Assembly: GCF_958450345.1 (NCBI RefSeq)
Contig: NC_088780.1
Span: 5,392,501-5,456,500, forward strand
Source of the DNA: Calliphora vicina
Taxonomy: Eukaryota > Arthropoda > Insecta > Diptera > Calliphoridae
Direction: 5' to 3'
DNA length: 64,000 nt
The notes below the pieces were generated by a model. It saw only the letters and a list, made by a program, of their open reading frames with translations. It did no database searches and was not told the DNA's origin. Positions 1 to 11,937 of the stretch are shown here, in pieces (position 1 is the first letter of the stretch; each line of letters starts with the position of its first letter). The position numbers and the translations under genes are program-made.

Positions 1-757
1 GGTTTAAATGAAAAATGGCAAAAAGGAATATTTTTTTTGGTTTGAACTTGCTCTTATTTTAGGTTTCGTTATATTTTCTCTTTAATATATTAAAGAAGAC
101 ATGTTTATATATTTATGTAGCGCTGAGTTTTTCTTAATATAAAATTACAGCGATAATTTATTGATATGTAGAAGATGGGAAAAATATAATTTAACATTTC
201 TGAAAGATTTTTTTGTTTAATGTTAAACATTGCATAAATATATTCAAAATTTAATGCATTAAAAAAAACAAATATTTTATGATTTGGTACTTTTGGAGAA
301 TAAGTACCTACTTTTCTACAAAAAATTACTTTTTCTAAATTAAATAAAGATTTTGTTCTTTTAAATGAAATTTTAAATTCAATAAGTTGTTTATTCTTCA
401 AATTTGATACATTTTCAAAAAAAATATTTTTTAGTTTTTTTGTAAATTTTTTACTTTTTTGGAGTAATATTTTTTTTTAAAGTACTTTAAACACATCGTT
501 CTTTTAAATCAAATTTTAAAAAATTACTTTCTTTCTTCTTTGTTTGAATGATTTTCTAGTTATTACTGTTTTTTCAGCAAAATTTGGTACTTTTTTTGGT
601 ACTTTTCTTAAAAAAGTACTTTTTCTGAATTTAGTATGTATTTTTCATAATATTGACATTCATTATTAACTTCTAGAATTTAAGCTTTTTATAGGCAAGT
701 TCTATATTGAAAAAGTATTTTTCTAACTAAGTTCCCTTTTAGAAATAGTTATACTTC
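1..757. other. AT-rich neuroligin intron DNA with GTACTTTT motifs
   Basis: No gene or clear transposon is visible. The stretch carries many imperfect copies of aaaaagtactttttc-like words, with the T-rich side on the + strand. The short frames here are low-complexity and have no family signature. Confidence 0.6.
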
Positions 758-1413
758 TTTTTATACCCTCCACCACCACAAGTTGTGAATGAGGGTATAT
801 ATAAGTTTGTCATTCCGTGTGCAACATTGAGAAATATTCATCTGAGACCCAACAAAGTATATATTTTCTTGATCCTTATGAAATTCTAAGTTGATTGAGT
901 CATGTCCGTCTGTGTGTCTGTGTAAAACACGCTCACGTCCTAAATATATAAACAAAATTGGTGGACTTGCAAAAAATATGTTTATTGTTGTCCTGAGCAG
1001 TTTGGTATTGAAAATCAGGAAAATCGGTTCAGTAGAACCAGAGCTATGAACCAAAATATGAGACAACCTAAAAAAATTGACAATTTTCACATATTTTTGG
1101 TTATTTGAGTAAATATATCGCAGATAATACCATAAAACTTTACACACGTCATTTTTATAATAAAAGGACTAACTCTGGTGAAAATTATTAGAATTGGTTC
1201 ATGATTTCTCCTAGCCCCCATTCAAATTTCTTCCCGAAATATGGTTCTATGGTCTATAAATGCCTTCAGAATTGCAGTATCCATACAAAATTCAGCAAAA
1301 ATAAGTTTCGTGCTAAAAGAAATCACAACACTGAATTGTTTGTGGATCGGCCCATATTTGACCATAGCCCCCATATGAAGTTCACTTCCGAAAATCACTT
1401 AAATCCCCATATA
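758..1413 (+). mobile_element. GTCY-repeat element, family C, left part
   Basis: It begins tttttataccctccacc and continues with agggtatatataagtttgtc, a 'cccaacaaagtatatat' stretch and the GTCY tract catgtccgtctgtgtgtctg. The other part resumes at 2344, after a Tc1-like insertion, and ends near 2475 with a gattcggcaaagctgaat hairpin and ctaacttgtttt. The layout (short terminal hairpin, GTCY tract, tataccc ends, no long TIR) resembles DINE-1/mini-me elements of flies. The family name is inference. Confidence 0.6.
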
Positions 1414-2341
1414 CAGTGACGGACATTACAATAGAATCACTACCAATATTTCATTTAAAACCAGGAGCAATCATAAGGATTGGTGTGGGCCAGAAAATAT
1501 AAAAAAGTGGCAAAATGTGTTGTGGACGGACGAAATGACCATTAATTTAATTGGTAGTGATGATAAGACATGGGTTAGACGTCCAAAAAATGGCAAAAAC
1601 CAAAAACGTTTAAACATGGTTGGGGAAATATTATTATATGGGGATGCTTTTCTTGGTATTGCGTTGGTCCAATTTATTGGATTAAAGAAAATATGGATAA
1701 GCACTTGTATGTAAATATTTTGGAGAATGTTATAAAGCCACATGCAGAATGGAATATGCCCTTAAAATGGCTCTTCCAGCAAGATAATGACCCAAAGCAC
1801 ACGTCAGGTCTTGCCAAAAAATGTTTTTTATATAACAAAATTCATGTTATGGAATGGCCGTCTCAATAACCAGACTTAAATCGTATGGAAAATAGTAAAA
1901 GACAAACTCGGACCTGAAAAATTGAAAAACAAGGAAGAACTTTGGCAGAAAATTCAGGAAATATGGAATGCAATTTCCCGATCTACATGCGAAAGTTTGT
2001 TAAATTCAACCCCAAAAGATTTGATGCTGTTATTAGAAATAATTGATATGCAACAAAATATTAAGGAAACAACGAATTCTTATGATGATTTTTTATTTTT
2101 AATCATTTTAAGACTGATTGATTCTATTTGAATGTCGCATATTTTATTTAGTCTTTTAGATTAGACATCGTTTTTAACATAAGAATGTGTTATTTTTTTA
2201 TTTTATTTTTTTCTATTTATTGTTTACGTTATGAGCATTAATATATAATGAACAAATTTTAAATTTTGAAATCAAATTTTGTAGTTTTACCGCTTTAATC
2301 GGAATTCATATGTAGTGATTCTATTGTATTGTCCGTCACTG
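1414..2341 (+). mobile_element. Truncated Tc1-like transposon with TA target duplication
   Basis: The ends are inverted repeats: cagtgacggacattacaata on the left, and the complement of cagtgacggacaatacaata on the right. Both are flanked by TA (1412-1413 and 2342-2343), the Tc1/mariner target duplication. The element is 928 bp, shorter than a full Tc1 (about 1.6 kb), and lacks the N-terminal DNA-binding half of the transposase. It sits inside the family C GTCY repeat, so it is the younger insertion. A second, very similar copy lies in inverse orientation at 63492-64000. Confidence 0.9.
1494..2131 (+). pseudogene. Tc1-like transposase, C-terminal half, broken
   Basis: In the first frame, WQNVLWTDEMTINLIGSDDK and WVRRPKNGKNQK match the first catalytic Asp region. 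A shifted frame then gives YVNILENVIKPHAEWNMPLK followed by FQQDNDPKHTSGLAKK (second catalytic Asp). After an in-frame stop comes PDLNRMEN (the Glu region, normally P-D-L-N-P-I-E-N). The tail reads LKNKEELWQKIQEIWNAIS from 1922. At least one frameshift, one stop and the loss of the helix-turn-helix region make it non-functional. Confidence 0.85.
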
Positions 2342-2343
2342 TA

Positions 2344-2478
2344 TACCAAAATCGCTATGATGATCGGCCTATAATTGGTTATAGCTCCCATATAGTATAT
2401 TAACCTAAAAAATATGTATGCAGGTGGAGGGTATTTAAGATTCGGCAAAGCTGAATATACCGTTCTAACTTGTTTTAA
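2344..2478 (+). mobile_element. GTCY-repeat element, family C, right part
   Basis: This continues the element interrupted at 1413: the words 'atcggcctataattggtta' and 'tagctcccatata' are shared with other GTCY copies. It ends with ggtggagggtatttaag, a gattcggcaaagctgaat hairpin and cttgtttt. Confidence 0.6.
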
Positions 2479-2683
2479 ATTATTTTGTAGTTTCTAGATT
2501 CTGCTTATTGTTTTAAGTACTTTTTGAAAAAGGAACTTTTTAGGGAAATTTACTTTTTTGAAAAAAGTACTTTTTTAGCTGATATATTGAGTTTTTCTTA
2601 AAATTATTTCAACCAGGAAAATTAGCATTATTTTGCTAAGAGTACTTATTTGGGAAATTAAATTTTGCTGCCTTCATTAAGTA

Positions 2684-3171
2684 CACAGAAAAAACAATTT
2701 CTTAAACCGTTTCAATTCAAATATTTGTCACATATTGAACTGGTTTCAATTATTTCATAATTAAATCATGTATTCATTTGCTTAAAAACTAAATTTCTTG
2801 ATATTTTCTATTGAATTCTGAGTTTTGAATTTGATTATTTTGACAATTGAATATACAATTTTCATTGTTGGTTGCATTTCAAATACAAAAATTATTGAAT
2901 AGATAATTTTCGTAATTGAAACACAAATATTACAAAAATGTGTTTCCAATTATGAAAATTATCTACTAAATAATTTTTGTATTTGAAATTCAACCAATAA
3001 CGAAAATTGTATATTCAATTGTCAAAATAATCAAATTCAAAACTCAAAATTCAATAGAAAATATCAAGAAATTTTGTTTTTCAGCAAATGAATACTTGAT
3101 TTAATTATGAAATAATTGAAACCAGTTCAATACGGGATAAATGTTTGAATTGAAATATAATTTTTTCTGTG
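2684..3171. mobile_element. Palindromic MITE with CACAGAAAAAA ends and TA target duplication
   Basis: The 488-bp segment folds on itself almost end to end. Its left half (tcaattcaaatatttgtc, ttgacaattgaatatacaat, attattgaatagataatttt) returns inverted in the right half. The outer bases are cacagaaaaaa and ttttttctgtg, each flanked by TA. It has no coding capacity. The TA duplication suggests cross-mobilisation by a Tc1/mariner transposase (inference). Confidence 0.8.
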
Positions 3172-3173
3172 TA

Positions 3174-5470
3174 TTTTTCCTTAATTTAAATTTATTCCTT
3201 GTTTTTGGTTAAATTACGAATAAACAATTGATCTAACTTCTGTATATCTTTATTCGTCTGAGAGAATATTTAAAAAATTAGTTTTTAATAATTTAAATTA
3301 AAATTAAACTACTCGAATTCTATATGAAATTTGTTATTACTACTTCTCAAAGTTGTGTACATTATTCATTTAAGAACATTTAACTACTGGAATGTAACAT
3401 GGAATTTTTTGTTTACTATTTAAGTTATAGGAAATTATTTTCATTAAACATTTTTACATTAAATATTTTATCTTAAACTAAAAAAACTAGAATGAGTTTT
3501 TTTTTTTTAAATAAAGGCTAGGTAGGAAAAGTGCTTTTGAGTGCTCTAATACTTGTAATGAATTTTTTATACTTTTTCGGAAGAAGTACTTTTTCTTTTA
3601 TTAAATAATTTTCAAGAGTTTACTTTGGATTAAGTAATTGGAAAAAATAAAAATTTTTGCAATGAATAGTTTCTCTTTATTTTAAAGATTTTTACATCCT
3701 TAAAAATCAAACTATTTTGGTTTTAATTGGTAGTTTTGTGATAAAAGTACTTTTTTAAAAATACATTTCTTAGAATGAATTTTAGATACATTTTCATATA
3801 TTTTCAGAAGAATAGCTTTTGTTCAGCTTGGACTTTGTTTAATGCGGTACGTTTGTTTTTTTTTTGGGGGGGGGGGAATAAGTACCTTTTAAAAAGTGTT
3901 TCTAGCCCATGATATGTGTTTGGTACTTTTCTTCATTTAAACTGATTTTAAGCTCTCAAAATCTGTTTAAAATGATTTTCTATATACAAGATTTAAATTT
4001 TCGAAATTAAGTATTTTTTTTGGAAAAAAGTATTTTTTTTTGGAAAAAAGTATTTTTTTGAAAAAAGTATTTTGTTTTCCAAAAATATTTTTTATTTTTT
4101 CTTCATTTTATTTGAAAACTTTATTTTTAGTCCCCATTTTTTACTGTTACATTTGATACTTTTATATAAAAAATATTTTTTTATATAATTGAAATAATTT
4201 TGTTGCAAAACTTGTGGATTTCCTACAATTTTTAAAAATTAAGTTATTTTCTTGAAATAAGTACTTTTTTGCAAAAAGTAAATTTTCTCTTTTAGGTATT
4301 TAAATAAGTGTTTCATTAAATTTTTGGTGTCTCTCATAAATGATTTGATATTTTAAATAGTTTTTGATTAAAGTACTTTTCTAAAGCATTAATGATTGGC
4401 AAACAAAAGTACCTTCATTAAATCAAGTAATAGCTTTATTTGTTCAAATTGATTCTTTTCAGTTCAGAATCATAATTTTTTGAAAAATTTACTTTTTATT
4501 TATATGAATTAAGCTTCTAGTATGCATTTGAAATGATGATTCTGTTTATTTGCACTATTTTTTTGTTTATTGTACTTTTTTGGCACAAGTTACCATTTAT
4601 TTCAATTGAATTTCAAATTAACTTCTCATTGTGGCATTAGTCCTTTTCCGAAAAGTACTCATGTTCAGTCCTTTTTGGAAAAGTAGTTTTTTTTAACTTT
4701 TTACAACTTTATCTAACTTGTTTAAACCTTTTTGTCGTAAATTGAATTTCAAATTAAGTTGACATTTTGGCATTAGTAATTTTACCGAAAAGTACTAATG
4801 TTCAGTCGTTTTTGAAAAAAGTACTTTTGCTGAATTAAGTATGTTATCTATTTATATGAATTAATTTCAATGTCTATTGTAATATAAAGTACTTTTTTGA
4901 AATTGGTTCTATTTTATAGGCTACATTTTAGAATGTATGTTTTGTTATATTAGATACTTTTTTGAAATTCTATTGTATCTTGTTTTTTAAATGAATTTAA
5001 AGCTTTTGAAAGCTTCTTCTGTTAAGTTTAGGAAGATGTATATTTTTTCCAGCTCTAAATATCGTTTTATAGAAAGATAGATTTAATAAATTGTAGTGAT
5101 TAAGTACTATTTCATAATTCAATTAAATTCTCAGCTCCTGAATGTCTACTACAAAAATTGAAAAAAATTTTAAGTCATTCAAAGGAAACCTTTTGTAGAT
5201 AAATACTATGAAAAGCCTTTCATAGATTTCAATTCATAATAAGTATAAAAAGTACATTCATTTTAAAAATTTCTTCATAATTTCTTATTTTGAAGCAAAG
5301 CTAAAAGGAAAGAAAATTACATAAAAAAAATTTAAATTTCCATTTTATCTTTTGTTGAAAAATAATTGAATGTTTTTCTGTTAAAAAAAATATTTTTTAT
5401 ATTTTTAGATATGAAATAAGTATGCATTTATTAGAAAACCATTTAAATTATATATATTATTTAAATATTG
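3174..5470. repeat. Degenerate GTACTTTT motif field, T-rich on + strand
   Basis: About 2.3 kb of intron holds dozens of imperfect words such as aaaagtacttttt, ttggtacttttt and tggaaaaaagtatttttttt, spaced irregularly by roughly 30-80 bases. A homopolymer junction of T10 then G11 lies at 3856-3876, conspicuous in such AT-rich DNA. No genes are visible. Confidence 0.65.
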
Positions 5471-5474
5471 CATA

Positions 5475-5675
5475 TTTATGATGAATTATTATATCATAAT
5501 ATGTTGTTCTCAGATTATGAGAACAACATGTTTACTATAACCATATAGATGGTTGATGCAATCATATGAATCGTAAATTAACCATATTATGGTTACCACA
5601 TTCATATAAATAGTTACTGTGACTTTAATATTGTTAATAAACTTGTCAACATTTTGAAATGGTTACAGTAAACAT
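5475..5675. mobile_element. MITE family M, right half, interrupted by a hAT element
   Basis: It matches the centre and right arm of the full palindrome at 18882-19318: tatgttgttctcagattatga, ggttgatgcaatcatatgaa, taaccatattatggttacca. The match breaks at 5675 and resumes at 7628 (gtaaacatgcacatctatat, then tttatctctgaatg), so the 1.95 kb element was inserted into it. Confidence 0.75.
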
Positions 5676-7627
5676 TAGAGTGTCCCTTAGAATTTAATTT
5701 TTTGAAATGTTGAAATGGTACCCGCTGGAAACTTTCGTAATGACCTAAAATACCACCAAACAAATTTTTAGCTTGTTTTATGAAGGGCAACCCTTGCCGA
5801 CTTTCGGTTTAGTTTTGAGGTGCATTTACAAGGGGAAAAATGCATTTTTTTCAGTTTTTTTTTTTAAAAAAAATTTGATATTAAGTAATTACTTTTGCAA
5901 TTTAATTTAAAAGAATCGAAATGTGTACATAATTGTCGTTCTAATGAGATATAAAAGACAAAAATTGGTTAAAAATGTTAAAGTTATTAAGAAATCGCCA
6001 GGCCATTAACGTATTTCAGGCCACTGGAACAATAAATGTGTGAAAAAATTAACATATTTTAAGAAATATCAAAACAAAAGTTTATTCTTACTTCAAATAT
6101 ATCCATATTTACTGGTATATGAGTTTTTATATTCATAGGATACAGTTAGCCTATTTGCAGGCATAACCAAAAAAAAATGTTTTATTTAATGGCAGTTTCA
6201 AAACTCCAATTTCAAATATTTAAAAATTTTGTTAAACAAATTTCAGAATTTTTTGATCATCACATGGGTATTTATTGACAACATAATAGAGAATAAAACT
6301 GTGAAAAAAGTATGTCAATACCTCCTATAGTTTTTCCGTACCTGCGATATAAATTTTGCGATTTTCGAGAAAAACTAATTTTTTGGCCATATTTTGGCGA
6401 ATGAACCAAATTTCCTTACTGTTATTAAGTTTAAATAAAATATGTTCAGAATATTATAGTCCAGGTAATTCTAAATATAGTCTGAAGGTCTTCCTAAAAT
6501 CGGAAAACGTTAACCCTTAAATCGTGAAGGTCAAAGGTCAAATTTTTCAATATTTGGAATTTCTAATGGAAGGATAGCAAAATATTATATATTTTTGGCC
6601 GATTTTGACGAAACTTAAGGAAAATATAAAATGAAGTCTAGTATTTAAAATAACAGCATAAAAATGGAAATTAACTCTTTACAGCACTTGGGTCCAAATG
6701 ACCCTGAACTTTTAAAATCTCGAAATCACAGTCATTTTTAACCCCAAGTGCTCTTAAGGGTTAATTTCCATTTTTGTGCTGTTATTGTAAATACTAGACC
6801 TCATGTTATATTTTTCTTCTATTAGTAATTCCAAATATTGAAAAATTTTATCGTTGACCTTCACGATTTAGAGGTTAACGTTTTCCGATTTTAGGAAAAC
6901 TTTCAGACTATATTAAAATTTTATTTAAAATTAATAACAGTAAGGAAATTGGGTTGGTTCATTCGCCAAAATATGGCCAAAAAATTAGTTTTTCTCGAAA
7001 ATCATAAAATTTAAATCGTAGGTACGGAAAAACTATAGGAAGTATTGTCATACTTTTTTCACATTTTTATTTCCTATTATGTTGTCAATGAATCCCCATG
7101 TGATGATCAAAAAATTCTAAAATTTGTTTAACAAAATTTGAAATTGGAGTTTTGAAACTGTCGTTAAAAAAATATTTTTTTTTGGTTTTGCCTGCGAATA
7201 GGTTAACTGTATCCTATGAAGATAAAAACTCATATACAAGTAAATATGGATATATTTTAAGTAAGAATAAACTTTTGTTTTAACATTTCTCAAAATATAT
7301 TAATTTTGTTCCTACATTTCTTGTTCTAGTGGCCTGAGACACGTTTGTCTTTTATATCTCATTAGAACGACAATTACGTACACATTTCGATTCTTCTAAA
7401 TTAAATTACAAAAGTGATTACTTAATAGCAAAATTTTTGAAAAAAAAACTGACAAAAATGCATTTTTTCCCTTGTAAATGCACCTCAAAACTAAATCGAA
7501 AGTCGGCACGGGATGCCCTTCTTAGAACAATCTAAAAAATTGTTTGGTTGTATTTTGGGTCATTATGAAAGTTTTCAGCGCGTACCGTTTCAACATTTCA
7601 AAAACTGTAATTCTAAGAGACACTCTA
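5676..7627. mobile_element. 1.95-kb long inverted-repeat (fold-back) element, hAT-type
   Basis: The two halves are near inverse copies with arms of roughly 950 bases and a centre near 6690-6750. Examples: gccgactttcggtttagttt at left against aactaaatcgaaagtcgg at right, and ttgatcatcacatgg against ccatgtgatgatcaa. The tips are TAGAGTGTC and GACACTCTA. The 8-base direct repeat GTAAACAT flanks it (5668-5675 and 7628-7635) and fits the hAT target consensus nTnnnnAn. No transposase is recognisable, so it is non-autonomous. A single-arm relative lies at 33957-34935. Confidence 0.85.
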
Positions 7628-7665
7628 GTAAACATGCACATCTATATTTTATCTCTGAATGTTGT

Positions 7666-9400
7666 TAGCAAATGTTCATTCCTTAAAATAGAGCTACTTT
7701 TTTCTATCCTCAATTCATTTAAACTTTTAGTGATTATTCTCAAAAGGCATATAACACTTTTTGCTGACATTTCATTAATATGCAGGCGTTTGATTATTTA
7801 AAAGTCAGCCACTTGACTGGCAAAATCATTCAAGCTACAACAACTCAAGTTTAAATTCATGACCAACAATAAAGAAGTTCATGCAAATCACAGCACCTAA
7901 CACAAATGAAAGCCACTCTAAGACTGAAGAAGTGCGAAAGGGAAATGCAAAAAATACTTATGCAAAAGAAGCGTTTCAACATATTTTCTTCATTATTATC
8001 ATCAAGTATTAGTTCGTACATACCAATCATCACATATTCTATCCAACACTATAGATACTCATTAACACACAAGGACAACCAACAGCTTGTATATTTATGC
8101 GTACATAAATAAATAAATAAAAAAATATGTTTTCTTTTATCAGTTTTTATTTTTTCTTGTATTTTTTTTTTTTTTTTTTTATTACAGTCAAGAATGTTTT
8201 GTTGTTTGTTGTCCAAGTGTACAACAATGTCATAAGTTCATTTAAAAGTATTTCAGGCCTATTTCAAGTATCTATACTCTCTCTCTATCTCAAACACCAC
8301 TTTCAAATGTTTCAGTTTTTTTTTTTGCTCTTGCTCTTGCTGTTGTTCTTGTTGATATTCATGGCCTTTGTTCTATTTCACATTCAACTTTCTATTATTT
8401 TTTTTCCTTTCATTTTTCTAGCTTTCTAAAGAATTTTTCTTTTTTTTTTTGGTAAATTTGTTTAGAAAAAAAAATCGGAAAACAGAATAATGTAAATAAA
8501 GCAAAGAAAAAAAAAGAAGGAGAAGAAGAAAACACAATTTTAAAATATGCCATCATCAATTGAGACACTATAAATTTAACACTCCATGTACAATATTATT
8601 ATACATCTTCTGTAATAACAACAATAACAGCAAATGGCAATTTCAATGGCTATAAAAAAGCCTGTGAGCGGAGGCTGTAGGACTTGGACTACTATGAAGC
8701 AAGTCCTTCATTGCCATATAAATATGTATTACGTTTACACAATATGCCATCATCATTGCCTTATTCATTGTTTCATTTTACAGCCTATTAAATGACATTT
8801 TTTTGGTGTATTTTGCTTTAGTTTACTATTCATTTGCTTTTTGGGATATTTCTTTTTTTTGTTTTTGGTAATTTTAATAAAAACCTTAACACTGTTTCCC
8901 AGACAAAAATCAAAAATGAATTCATTATTATTGCACATTTAACTTTAACAATTTAAAAGAGGAACTGAAAAGTACTTTTTTAAATAACATTTCTATGAAT
9001 TTAGCAAATTTTTATAAAATACTTATGAACAAATGTATTTAGTAGGACTAAAGCCTTGATATAAACGTATAAATAAAGAAAAGAATTTTGTTCAAAAATA
9101 TATCCAAAACACATTCTGGATTCATAAAATAAATTCAAATACATACTTATTTAATTCAAAACGTATTAACGTATAAAAGGTACTTATGGAAAAAAGTACC
9201 TAATATAAAAATTTAACAAAATTGAATTTAAATTTTTAATTTTGTGAAGAAAACTGAATCAGTAATATAAAATATATTCATAGAAATTATTTTTAAAAGC
9301 ATTCAGGCTAAACATTAATTTAAATAAAAAAAATTACTTTTTCCATAAAAGTAATGTTAAAGAGACTTCATTTAAATATATAAAATACTAATTTATTTAA
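7666..9400. other. Neuroligin intron DNA without recognised genes
   Basis: The stretch holds a long T tract (from about 8160), a T/C-rich block to 8450, and ordinary AT-rich sequence. From 8960 on it shows GTACTTTT-type words with the A-rich side on the + strand. A Phe/Leu-rich frame at 8127-8429 is a product of the T/C tract, not a gene. Confidence 0.55.
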
Positions 9401-9401
9401 A

Positions 9402-10172
9402 AACAAGTAAGAGAGCTATGTTCGACTGTGCCGAATCTTATATACCCTTCACCAAATTATACTTTAAAATAAATTTTTTTAAATATTTTTGGGTAAACAA
9501 AATTTAATTGTTTTTCAAATTTTTTTTTTTGAAATTGGTTTTTAATTTTTTTAAAAAAAAGTTTTTCCCAAATTTTTTAAAAATTTTTTTTTTTAGTTTT
9601 TAATTTTTTTTTTGGAAAAAAAATGTATGACGAAAAAAATTTTTACATGAAAAAAAATTCGGGTTAAAAAATATTTTTCCCGATTTTGACCCATTGTAGG
9701 TCCAACTTACTATAGCCTTATCTACATCGTTGCAATGGACTTTGCAATATCTATCATTAGATAGCCATATTGTCTATATTAATGACTTAGTAATCCAGAT
9801 ATAGATCAAAAATAGGTCAAAAATCTAGGTTTTTTGTTCATATCTCCGTTATTTATGGACCGATTTTGCTGATTTTAAATAGCAAACTTCTCGAAAGCAT
9901 GTCTGAAAGAATTATTGGAGATTTGGATCCCGAAGATATCTGGGGTCTTCAGAAAATTGATTTCAACAGACAGACAGACGGACATGGCTTAATCGACTTC
10001 GCTATCTATAAGGATTCAGAATATATATACTTTATAGGTTCGGAAATGAAAAATGTAGAAATTACAAACAGAATGACAAACTTATATATACCCTTCTCAT
10101 GAAGGTAAAAAAAAATTTTAAAAAACTTTGTTCATTAAAATTTTTGAAAAAAATTTGGTGAAGGGTATATAT
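9402..10172 (+). mobile_element. GTCY-repeat element, family A, with an inverted second end
   Basis: The start reads aacaagtaagagagctatgt followed by the hairpin ttcgactgtgccgaa and tatacccttcaccaa. A long A/T-rich tract follows, then cccattgtaggtccaactta, a tctatcattagatagcc segment, the tract gacagacagacggacatggc, and tatatatactttataggttc. It would normally stop near 10105 (acccttctcatgaagg). Instead an A/T tract and tttggtgaagggtatatat follow, the opposite end of the same family in inverse orientation. Architecture as in DINE-1/mini-me repeats (inference). Confidence 0.7.
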
Positions 10173-11484
10173 TAGGGTATTCGAATTATTCGATTTTTCT
10201 TTTGTTCGAATAAGACGAATAATTCGAATAAGAGATTTTAACTTGTTCAAATAATTCGAATTATTCGATTAATTTAAATATTTTTAAAAATGTAAAGAAT
10301 GTAGTTTTGATGTCAGTTTTTTAATATTTTTTTATTAAAAAAAACAATGATAATGTTAAAAATCATTCGAAAAGAATTTTCAACAGAAATATTCTGATCA
10401 GATTAACTCCCGAACAATCTACCAAACAATTGACTATAGCAAACCCTTTACTTTCCGTTTTGGAGCTATGCTTTAAAAAATTTGAGCTAGTTGGACATGC
10501 TCCTGAATTCAAATACAATATAAACGTATTAAGAACTTTTGTATGTCGTTCATTAATTCGGGTTTTAAATTGAGTAACTAATTCTTTAGTAAATTAATTA
10601 TTCACTATTTCTAAATTATTTATAACAAATTGTATTATACCCTCAAGCTCTATCAACGTTGCCGAATCTTTGCTTAATAAAGTGATCTTGGGGAATTACA
10701 CAATAAAGGGAATCTGTCCAAAGTTTGATATCATTGTCAGTGAACGTATGTAGCTAATTTGAAGTTAAGCAATGCATGATTGACGCATTTAAAAGATGTT
10801 CAACGATGTTCAAAATCATGTATAAGACGAACTCCATGCATGTTAGTTTGCAATATTTTGTGTTTATCATTCGATTTACTAAATATTTTGCAATACTATA
10901 GTACGCGTTTAATAACATCGCTTATATACATATATTTTAAGACAATGGCCTTCATCTATTTCAATGTAATCATTATAAATGTCATCCTCAATATCACTTT
11001 CGACGACCGTTTCAAAATCACATTCTCCATCCCATTCAACTCTACTTAAATCTAAGTTAATATTTTGATTATTAATTGCGATTCTTCTAATATTTCGCCA
11101 GCTAAATAACAAATATTTTATTCCGTAGCTTTTATTTTCATTGGTTCAGTTCCTAAGTTAGAAATTTTTAAAGATTTGTTTTTAGAATTGTAACTTCTTG
11201 TAGTAATATTTATAAATTTTTAGAAGGATAGCTCCTACAGTGATCGAAAGTCCCTTTGTCTTTAGTTATTTGTCGAATTTCAGAAACAATATAATTTTTG
11301 TGAGTCATTATTACTTATTTAAATATGAAATTATGAAAAACTTTAAGCAATTTAATAAATTTAAATATATATGATGAACATTTGTTCGTTTTATTAGATT
11401 ATTCTACATAAAATTTTTCGATTTATTCGTTATTCGAAAGTGGCCATTTTTAAATTGTTCGAATAATTATTCGTAAGAAACATC
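10173..11484. mobile_element. hAT-like element remnant with TAGGGTATTC tip
   Basis: It starts TAGGGTATTCGAATTATTCG, followed by several attcgaataa-type subterminal words. Similar words close it (ttattcgttattcgaaag, cgaataattattcg) before GTCY-repeat sequence returns at 11485. The tip matches TAGGGTATTC of the better-preserved element at 54549-55658. The right tip and target duplication are not clear, so the right bound is approximate. Confidence 0.6.
10366..10574 (+). pseudogene. Possible hAT transposase remnant
   Basis: One frame reads RLTPEQSTKQLTIANPLLSV, then LELCFKKFELVGHAPEFKYN and INVLRTFVCRSLI, to a stop at about 10574. The pattern 'PLLSVLE..FKKF' followed by 'PEFKY' resembles the hAT segment usually written PFS-V-E..-F..L.....P.Y. 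Placement inside an element with a hAT-type tip supports this. There is no start codon and no catalytic core, and it could be chance similarity. Confidence 0.4.
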
Positions 11485-11820
11485 TATATCTATATCAGAT
11501 ATCCATATTGTCTATATCAATAACTTAGTAATCCAGATATAGATCAAAATCGAGGTTCTCCTGGTTTTTTCCCCATATCTCAGCCATTTGTTGGTCGATT
11601 TTAGAAACCGAACCGTCTATATATAGTGGATATATTGATGTATGAATTATGTATGTAAGTTATTTGGTTGCTACGGAAAGTTGATTTCAACATACAGACG
11701 GACATGTCCATATCGACTCCACTATCTAGAGCGACCAAGAATATATATACTTTGTGGGTTCGAAAATGAAAAATGTAGAAACTACAAAAGAAATAATAAA
11801 CTTTTGAAGAGTATAAAAAT
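11485..11820 (+). mobile_element. GTCY-repeat element, family A, internal fragment
   Basis: It carries atatccatattgtctata, agtaatccagatatagatca, the segment gctacggaaagttgatttca with acatacagacggacatgtcc, and tatatatactttgtgggttc, ending near a gaagagtataaaa tail. The 'gctacggaaagttgatttc' version is shared with the copies at 17037 and 55890, so it belongs to the same subfamily. Confidence 0.65.
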
Positions 11821-11937
11821 TCAAATAAATAAAAGAGTTCTAGTTTATGTAAAACTAATGTACGGAATTTAAGAAAAAAGAGCAGCCAGCTGGTTAAACT
11901 AATTCGAGTACACTGATCCAGTGGTGTTTAATATTTT

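Noticed and set aside
5520..5620. Possible miRNA precursor in ggttgatgcaatcatatg
   Set aside because: It is part of MITE family M, and the pairing reflects the palindrome.
8127..8429. 100-residue Phe/Leu-rich frame
   Set aside because: It is the translation of a T/C-rich tract, with no signature or splice context.
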